Made by a program: the position numbers and the translations under genes. Shown here piece after piece: positions 62,914 through 64,000 of a DNA stretch of 64,000 nt (the stretch's first letter is position 1; every line of letters starts with the position of its first letter). Source of the stretch: Limnobaculum parvum (GTDB taxonomy: Bacteria; Pseudomonadota; Gammaproteobacteria; Enterobacterales; Enterobacteriaceae). The notes under the pieces were generated by a model. That model ran no database searches. It was not told where the DNA came from and worked only from the letters and a program-made list of their open reading frames with translations. The DNA is taken from positions 1,894,001-1,958,000 of the forward strand of contig NZ_CP029185.2 in NCBI RefSeq assembly GCF_003096015.2. Direction: 5' to 3'.

Positions 62914-63087
62914 TAAGTAATGTACCTCTTTATCTGACTAACGTAAATAGGCGGATAAAAAAGTAAAACCCAGTAGTAACCCCTTGTGAAGATAAGGTAT
63001 AACCCATTAAATATAAAAAATATTTAGCTATACCTTTACTCTTTCCGTGCTTTTAGAGTGTCAAAATCAGATGTGAGTCAAATATTC

Positions 63088-63102
63088 TGAAAAAAAATTA
63101 CA
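63088..63102 (+). promoter_or_regulatory. Second candidate HexR site near hexR
   Basis: TGAAAAAAAATTACA keeps the right half AATTACA of the HexR motif, with the left half degenerate. It lies 107 nt before the hexR ATG and could serve autoregulation. Otherwise the 365-nt hexR/zwf spacer holds no gene. Confidence 0.4.
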
Positions 63103-63209
63103 AAACGATGCTTTATTACTGCACGATCTGATATCAAGTAGTATATTTCCACAGATCAGAGATTGATTTCTCCTTTGAATGTAATAGGCAAACGCAGCGG
63201 GATATAAAT

Positions 63210-64000
63210 ATGCTGGAAAGAATTCACCAATTTCGAGATTCATTAAGCAAATCAGAGCAAAAAGTTGCTGATGCCATTTTAGCTGCACCACAAACAGCCA
63301 TTCACTCCAGCATTGCTACCTTAGCTAAAATTGCTAACGTTAGCGAGCCAACTGTTAACCGTTTTTGCCGCCGATTAAATACCAAAGGCTTCCCCGATTT
63401 TAAACTGGCGCTGGCACAAAGTCTGGCTAACGGGACACCTTACGTAAATCGCAATGTCGATGAAAACGACACTACCGATGCCTTTACCCATAAAATTTTT
63501 GAGTCTGCCATTGCCAGCCTAAATATGACCAAGAGCAGTCTTGATATTATAGCCATTAATCGGGCAGTTAACTTACTGACTCAAGCGAAAAAAATATCAT
63601 TTTTTGGCTATGGTGCCTCCTCGGTTGTGGCGCACGATGCCATGAATAAATTTTTCAGATTTAATGTCCCAGTGATCTATTTTGATGACCTTGTAATGCA
63701 ACGAATGAGCTGTATGAATTCTAATCAGGGTGATATTGTGGTGTTAATTTCGCATAGCGGAAGAACCAAAAGTCTGGTTGAACTAGCCAACATTGCTAGC
63801 CAAAATGGTGCCACTGTTATTGCTATTACCTCTCAGGGAACGCCGTTGGCAAATGCTGCCACGTTATCTATTTTACTGGATGTTCCTGAAGATACCGATA
63901 TCTATATGCCAATGGTTTCCCGTCTTGCCCAATTAACCATTATTGATGTGCTGGCAACAGGATTTACCCTACGCAGCAGCCTTGCCAGAGATAATCTGAA
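63210..64000 (+). CDS. hexR: Transcriptional regulator HexR (RpiR family), truncated by window edge
   Basis: RpiR-type repressor of central carbon genes (zwf, eda and others), relieved by KDPG in characterised proteins. The first 263 residues are present: an N-terminal helix-turn-helix (about 1-75; IATLAKIANVSEPTVNRFCRRL) and an SIS sugar-phosphate-binding domain (about 120-250; SFFGYGASSVVAHDAMNKFF, VVLISHSGRTKSLVELA, LDVPEDTDIYMPMVSRLAQL). About 25 residues are missing beyond the right edge. It is divergent from zwf. Confidence 0.96.
   Translation, partial: MLERIHQFRDSLSKSEQKVADAILAAPQTAIHSSIATLAKIANVSEPTVNRFCRRLNTKGFPDFKLALAQSLANGTPYVNRNVDENDTTDAFTHKIFESAIASLNMTKSSLDIIAINRAVNLLTQAKKISFFGYGASSVVAHDAMNKFFRFNVPVIYFDDLVMQRMSCMNSNQGDIVVLISHSGRTKSLVELANIASQNGATVIAITSQGTPLANAATLSILLDVPEDTDIYMPMVSRLAQLTIIDVLATGFTLRSSLARDNL

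Overview
The window is chromosomal core DNA of a gammaproteobacterium of the order Enterobacterales. Almost every gene has a close Escherichia/Yersinia-type counterpart: fab cluster, rne, dbpA, trp, phoBR, sbcDC, mdtABCD-baeSR, fadR, dsbB, minCDE, fadD, zwf. The gene order is a mosaic of blocks that are far apart in E. coli. Unfused trpG and trpD, a zwf-pgl-eda cluster without edd, and a 1226-residue SbcC argue against Escherichia/Salmonella and for a deeper lineage such as Budviciaceae or Yersiniaceae; this is an inference from memory, not a search. I saw no tRNA, rRNA, insertion sequence, prophage or CRISPR array.

Layout. 1-6300 (minus): fatty-acid and ribosome operon yceD-rpmF-plsX-fabH-fabD-fabG-acpP-fabF. 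6655-12200: maf/yceF (plus), rluC (minus), and rne with its long autoregulatory leader (plus). 12260-13980 (minus): a small monooxygenase and dbpA. 14150-21340 (plus): tryptophan biosynthesis, in two separately controlled halves, trpL1-trpE-trpG and trpL2-trpD-trpCF-trpB-trpA. 21640-23650 (minus): phoB-phoR, behind a hairpin-rich spacer. 23945-29906 (plus): sbcD-sbcC and rdgC. 30112-31394 (plus): a ToxR-like membrane regulator with a FidL/YqeJ-like partner. 31598-42635 (plus): the mdtABCD-baeSR efflux and envelope-stress operon. 42698-45430: an unknown secreted protein, trhP (yegQ), and the CyaR small RNA. 45470-46110: a small monooxygenase and a decayed yegS start. 46224-50831: fadR, dsbB, an LprI-like protein, ycgN, ycgM, and an MltB-type transglycosylase. 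50934-53147: ycgL and minCDE. 53224-59024 (minus): rnd, fadD, tsaB, yoaA. 59322-64000: a RidA-family gene, then eda-pgl-zwf (minus), diverging from hexR, which runs off the right edge.

The most notable observation is a second complete trp regulatory region between trpG and trpD. It has a sigma70 promoter overlapped by a TrpR operator, a 16-residue leader peptide with tandem Trp codons, and a 3:4 attenuator nearly identical to the one before trpE. The copied segment seems to extend into the first codons of trpE, because TrpD begins with the same MQTQ residues as TrpE. The trp pathway is therefore wired as two parallel units, each repressed and attenuated.

Other points of note are a 9-G homopolymer in phoR that puts its last 20 or so codons out of the family frame (phase variation or a sequencing error); a yegS remnant at its ancestral position beside trhP-cyaR; HexR operators in the hexR/zwf spacer; a Pho box before phoB; a CRP site at the right distance from CyaR; and several perfect long hairpins without T-tracts.
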